Notes under the pieces: model-generated
What the model saw: only the letters and a program-made list of their open reading frames with translations
What the model was told of the DNA's origin: nothing
Databases searched by the model: none
Program-made: the position numbers and the translations under genes
Origin: JBKPNX01 sp046732855
GTDB taxonomy: Bacteria; Pseudomonadota; Alphaproteobacteria; Geminicoccales; Geminicoccaceae
DNA length: 20,164 nucleotides
NCBI GenBank assembly: GCA_046732855.1
Contig: JBKPNX010000106.1
Span: forward strand, 1 to 20,164
Direction: 5' to 3'
Shown here: in pieces, positions 16,945-20,164 of the stretch
How positions within the stretch are numbered: position 1 is the stretch's first letter
Layout of the letters: the number at the start of each line of letters is the position of its first letter

Positions 16945-16972
16945 GCAGGCGTCCTGCTCAACCGCGCGACTT

Positions 16973-18622
16973 TCATACCGATACCGGTCCCGCGGCCCTC
17001 AGGCGCGGGTCCAGGGCAACGGGCGGACCATCCTCGGGCACCCAGTCGAGCTCGATCTGCAGAATGGCTTCAAACCCGGTACCTCCGACCTCGAAGCGCC
17101 AGCCGCCATCCTGGTAAGGCATCGGCGGCTTGACCGATTCGTCGGTGTCCTCGCCGGCGAACTCCTCACCAGTGTAGAGGAACAGCTCCAGGCCGTTCTT
17201 GAAGATCGCGCGCACATAATATTGCTTGTAGAAGACCACGTTATCCGAAAATCCGACGCCGAACAGATCGCGCTCGCCGACATAGAAGTCGGCGCGCAGG
17301 ACCAGATCGCGCTGCCGCTTGAAATCGACATCGAGGTAGCCTTCCCAGATCAGGCGCCGGTCGTCGGCCCAGGCAAACGCGGGGTCGCCGTCGCTGAGAT
17401 CCGCGGTGTGGAACGGGCCGTAGCAGTTCTCAGCGTCCTTGCTCTGGTGGAACAACTCGAAGTCGACACGGCGCGGCTTGATCGAAACGCCGAAAAAAAA
17501 TTCGCTTTTGCCGATCCAGTCGAAACCACGCGTGACCTTACCGTTGATCAGGCGCAGCCGCGCCCGGACGTTGCCGTTGAAGAATCGGGTCGTGATCTCA
17601 TAGGTCTCGCGTGAGGTGACCAGCGAGTCGAAGCCGCCGTGGCACTTGTGCACGAAGGTGCGCGGTACGCCAGCGATCTGCGCGTATGCCTGTTTCACCA
17701 AGCCGTCGCTGCGATTGTAGTTGGGGCCGTATTCCCCGCCGACGGCGAACAGGCGGTTCGCCCACGTCGACGCGCGCACGCCGTAGCTGCGGAAATTGGT
17801 GCCGACCACCGTAAGCAGGCGTTCGAGCGGGAAGTGCTTGTGGAAGTTGACCCAGGCGGCCGGGTTGCCCTGCTCCTCCTGTTCGTCTGGGTTGAAATGC
17901 CTGAGCTCGTCCTCCGCCTCGATCCCGAGCCAGCGCAGCTCCCGGATCAGCTGAAAGCTGATGCCTTTGTGCGGCGTGCCGAGCGTCACGATCTTGTTGA
18001 TCGCCTGATCCGCGGCGTCCGTCCGTCCGGTGAGCCGAGGGTAAGCCCGCTGGATCGCATCGCGCACGATCAGACCGCCCATGGAGTGCGCGACGATGTT
18101 GACCTTGAGCGAACTGTTGCGGTGCGCGGGATCCGCATGCTGCTTGAGTTGGAGTAGCGCCTGGATGAACTGAATCAGCCGTACCAGCGCCTCGCCATAG
18201 ACCGCGAAGGTGCGATCGTTCAGATCATAGTAGCGGAACACCCACACCGTGCAGAACGGATCGCCCTCCGACTGGAGGAGGCGCGACGCCATGCCGGCGT
18301 CGATCACCACCTTGTGCCCGCTGAAGAAGTCTGGATCGAGGTCGGCGAGATCTTTGGGAACGGGCTGAGAGTTGGTTACCGGACTGGCAAAGTACCCGAC
18401 CACGTTGGTGGCGTCGTAATACTGACGGCGGTGTTTGAGCAGACGCAGGATCAGGCCTTCGTAGATGTAGTTTTCGCCGCGCTTTTGCGGGTACACGCTG
18501 CCGTCGTTGAAGCCCTGATAGGCGAGCGCTTTCTCGTCCTCCACCGAGAGGCCGCCGAAGCCGCGGATCAGAATGATCGGCAGATGGCGTCGGGTCGGCG
18601 CCGACCAGCTGGAATCCGGCAT
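16973..18622 (-). CDS. alpha/beta-hydrolase esterase/lipase with C-terminal beta-rich domain
   Basis: The 549-residue protein is a serine hydrolase of the lipase/esterase type. It has an N-terminal HLPIILIRGFGG strand and oxyanion loop (13-24). The nucleophile elbow is NIVAHSMGGLIV at 175-186, with Ser180. LGTPHKG at 214-220 follows, NRSDGLVK at 303-310 carries the likely acid Asp306, and KCHGGFDSLV at 326-335 the likely base His328. Residues 350-549 form a second domain rich in aromatic residues and alternating hydrophobic strands, which I do not recognise; it may bind lipid or another ligand. No signal peptide is visible, so a cytoplasmic location is the default. The ATG at 18622 is preceded by GGGGAA; the frame is open 25 codons further but without an ATG. 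An uncommon run of eight A on the + strand (17493-17500) encodes Phe-Phe-Phe. Natural substrate unknown. Confidence 0.85.
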   Translation of the reverse strand: MPDSSWSAPTRRHLPIILIRGFGGLSVEDEKALAYQGFNDGSVYPQKRGENYIYEGLILRLLKHRRQYYDATNVVGYFASPVTNSQPVPKDLADLDPDFFSGHKVVIDAGMASRLLQSEGDPFCTVWVFRYYDLNDRTFAVYGEALVRLIQFIQALLQLKQHADPAHRNSSLKVNIVAHSMGGLIVRDAIQRAYPRLTGRTDAADQAINKIVTLGTPHKGISFQLIRELRWLGIEAEDELRHFNPDEQEEQGNPAAWVNFHKHFPLERLLTVVGTNFRSYGVRASTWANRLFAVGGEYGPNYNRSDGLVKQAYAQIAGVPRTFVHKCHGGFDSLVTSRETYEITTRFFNGNVRARLRLINGKVTRGFDWIGKSEFFFGVSIKPRRVDFELFHQSKDAENCYGPFHTADLSDGDPAFAWADDRRLIWEGYLDVDFKRQRDLVLRADFYVGERDLFGVGFSDNVVFYKQYYVRAIFKNGLELFLYTGEEFAGEDTDESVKPPMPYQDGGWRFEVGGTGFEAILQIELDWVPEDGPPVALDPRLRAAGPVSV

Positions 18623-18668
18623 TGCAGTTCCCCAAGAAGGCGCTGATGCGCGTCGCGGGAGTCGCTGA

Positions 18669-18697
18669 AAGATGCCGCGGGCCCGCGCCTTCTGCAA
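18669..18697 (-). promoter_or_regulatory. weak promoter candidate with a palindromic spacer before the esterase
   Basis: On the - strand TTGCAG (complement of 18692-18697) and CATCTT (complement of 18669-18674) are 17 bases apart. The spacer contains the perfect palindrome CGCGGGCCCGCG at 18676-18687, which could be an operator. The -10 match is poor, and such GC palindromes are expected by chance in this composition. Confidence 0.22.
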
Positions 18698-18729
18698 CCT
18701 GAAAGCGAGGACGGCTCAGCTCGAGTCGA

Positions 18730-19356
18730 TCACGGCGGCCAGGCGTGCGGCCAGCGCGTGCCCCGCCGCTTGCGCACCCGATCGATGATGCGGGCGATCG
18801 CCGCGACCGAGCGGCGGCGGTCAAGACCGGTCGGAATGACGAAGTCGGCGCGCCGACGCTTTTCGACGTCTGGCTCCTGGCGGCGGCGGATCGCCGCCAG
18901 GCGGTCCGCGCTCATGCCCTTGCGCCTGAGCACGCGCTGGGCCTGGAGATAGGCCGGGGCGCTGACCACGGCGACCGCGTCGACCAGGCGCTCGCCGCCG
19001 GTCTCGTACAGCAATGGGATATCGAGCACGGCAAGCGGCCGGCGCAACGCCGCGCAGCGCTCGAGAAACCGACGTTCCGCCCGGCGCACCAGCGGATGGA
19101 CGATCGCCTCGAGCCGGGCCAGCGCCGCAGCATCGGCGAACGCCTGCCGGCCGAGCGCCGCGCGATCGATGCCGCCGGCCGGATCCAGACAACCGGGGAA
19201 CGCCGCCGCGACCGGGGCGAGCGCCGCGCCACCCGGCGCGAACAGCCGGTGCACCACGGCATCGGCGTCGAACACCGGCACGCCGAAGGCGCGAAAGGTC
19301 CGGCTCGCGGTCGACTTGCCCATGGCGATCGAGCCGGTCAGGCCGAGCAGGAACAT
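18730..19356 (-). CDS. coaE: dephospho-CoA kinase
   Basis: CoaE phosphorylates the 3'-hydroxyl of dephospho-CoA, the last step of coenzyme A synthesis. The 208-residue protein has the P-loop GSIAMGKST at 8-16, FDADAVVHRL at 29-38 (substrate-binding Asp pair), HPLVRRAE near 86-93, and LDIPLLYETG near 110-119, all standard for the family. The ATG at 19356 is one base beyond the aroE TGA (TGA-C-ATG), so translation is probably coupled. The C-terminus is basic and somewhat variable, as usual. A 107-base gap to the esterase gene follows. Confidence 0.96.
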   Translation of the reverse strand: MFLLGLTGSIAMGKSTASRTFRAFGVPVFDADAVVHRLFAPGGAALAPVAAAFPGCLDPAGGIDRAALGRQAFADAAALARLEAIVHPLVRRAERRFLERCAALRRPLAVLDIPLLYETGGERLVDAVAVVSAPAYLQAQRVLRRKGMSADRLAAIRRRQEPDVEKRRRADFVIPTGLDRRRSVAAIARIIDRVRKRRGTRWPHAWPP

Positions 19357-19357
19357 G

Positions 19358-20164
19358 TCAGCCGGTTGCCGGCAGCCCGGCCAGCACGGCCGCGCGCAGG
19401 TCGTCGTCGATCGCCGGATCGACCCCGAACCACGCGCGAAAGCCGGGCCGCGCCTGATGCAACAGCATGCCGAGGCCGTCGACCACCGGGTTGCCGCGCG
19501 CCCGCGCGCGCGCGAGCAGCGGCGTGATCAGCGGCGTATACACGACATCGGTGACCAGGGCCGTCGGCGGAAGGGCATCGAGCGTCAGCTCCAACGGCGG
19601 CTGGCCGTGCATGCCGAGGCTCGTCGTGTTGACCAGAAGCGCGGCGTCGGCCAGGGCCGCCGACCGCCCCGCCCAGGCCACGGCGTGGACCGGCCCGCCG
19701 AGCTCGGTCGCCAGGGCGCGCGCGCGCTCGGCCGTACGGTTGAGCAGACGCACCTCGGGCGCCCCGGCGTGGAGCAACGCCACCGCGACCGCCCGGGCCG
19801 CGCCGCCTGCGCCCAGCACCACGGCGGGTCCGGCCGTCGCGTGCCACCCGCCCCGGCTCTCCGACAGCGAGGCGATGAAGCCGAAGCCGTCGGTGTTGTC
19901 GCCCGAGAGAGTGCCGTTGGGCTCGACCACCACGGTGTTGACGGCGCCGATGCGCTCGGCCGCCGGCGACAGCCGGTCGACCAGGGCGACCGCCGCCTCC
20001 TTATGTGGAATGGTCAGGTTCGTTCCGGCGAAACCGAGCGCCGGCAGCGCTCGGAGCGCCTGCTCGAGACGCTCCGGCAGCACGGGCAGCGGGACATAGG
20101 CGCCGTCGATCTCGTAGCGCCGCAGCCAGTGACTGTGCAGGCGCGGGGAGAGGGAATGGGCGAC
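19358..20164 (-). CDS. aroE: shikimate dehydrogenase (N-terminus beyond window)
   Basis: AroE reduces 3-dehydroshikimate to shikimate with NADPH in aromatic amino-acid synthesis. The reading frame enters from the right edge and gives 268 residues, lacking perhaps 20 at the N-terminus. The visible part begins VAHSLSPRLHSHWLRRYEID with the shikimate-binding SLSP. It has NLTIPHKEAA with the catalytic Lys, AVNTVV, GDNTDGFGF with the catalytic Asp, the NADP-binding VLGAGGAARAV, LLNRTAERARALA, LVNTTSLGM, and DGLGMLLHQA near the end. All key residues are present. It is followed at one base by coaE, the standard alphaproteobacterial order. Confidence 0.96.
   Translation of the reverse strand, partial: VAHSLSPRLHSHWLRRYEIDGAYVPLPVLPERLEQALRALPALGFAGTNLTIPHKEAAVALVDRLSPAAERIGAVNTVVVEPNGTLSGDNTDGFGFIASLSESRGGWHATAGPAVVLGAGGAARAVAVALLHAGAPEVRLLNRTAERARALATELGGPVHAVAWAGRSAALADAALLVNTTSLGMHGQPPLELTLDALPPTALVTDVVYTPLITPLLARARARGNPVVDGLGMLLHQARPGFRAWFGVDPAIDDDLRAAVLAGLPATG

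Noticed and set aside
18676..18687. Perfect 12-base palindrome CGCGGGCCCGCG as an operator
   Set aside because: Palindromes made only of G and C are expected several times by chance in a 20 kb window of this composition, and the flanking promoter match is weak. Kept only as part of a low-confidence promoter note.

Overview
The window is a gene-dense, very GC-rich stretch of a bacterial chromosome. The organism is most likely an alphaproteobacterium, perhaps near Rhodospirillales or Geminicoccales. Three things suggest this: the gene order cpoB(ybgF)-tilS-ftsH-folP-glmM, the block aroE-coaE-...-dnaQ, and a eukaryote-like NADP isocitrate dehydrogenase. The lineage is inferred from gene order and protein character, not from a marker gene. 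I see no rRNA or tRNA gene, CRISPR array, intact insertion sequence or replication origin.

Positions 1-9782 are all on the + strand. They hold the 3' end of cpoB, tilS, ftsH with a likely promoter inside the tilS 3' end, folP with an N-terminal extension, and glmM. Next come a lipoprotein with a degenerate trypsin-like domain and an ATP-dependent DNA ligase closely resembling actinobacterial LigB. These genes cover cell-envelope division and integrity, tRNA decoding, membrane proteolysis, folate and peptidoglycan precursor synthesis, and DNA joining.

Positions 9982-20164 are all on the - strand, converging on the ligase. Read in the direction of transcription they are: aroE (cut by the window edge), coaE, an alpha/beta-hydrolase esterase, dnaQ, icd, a one-domain ModE regulator, livF-livH-livM, and a small four-helix membrane protein. 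Between livM and the membrane protein (about 10.5-11.4 kb) lies a short patch of gene debris: a frameshifted hicB, a frameshifted hicA, and the N-terminal quarter of an FMN-dependent alpha-hydroxy-acid dehydrogenase.

The points most worth a second look are: the lipoprotein whose protease-like domain has lost all three catalytic residues; the decayed hicBA and lldD-like remnants; a branched-chain amino-acid transporter operon with no livG or binding-protein gene here; the esterase between coaE and dnaQ, which are usually neighbours; and the LigB-type ligase in a proteobacterial setting. I found no convincing wholly new multi-gene system.
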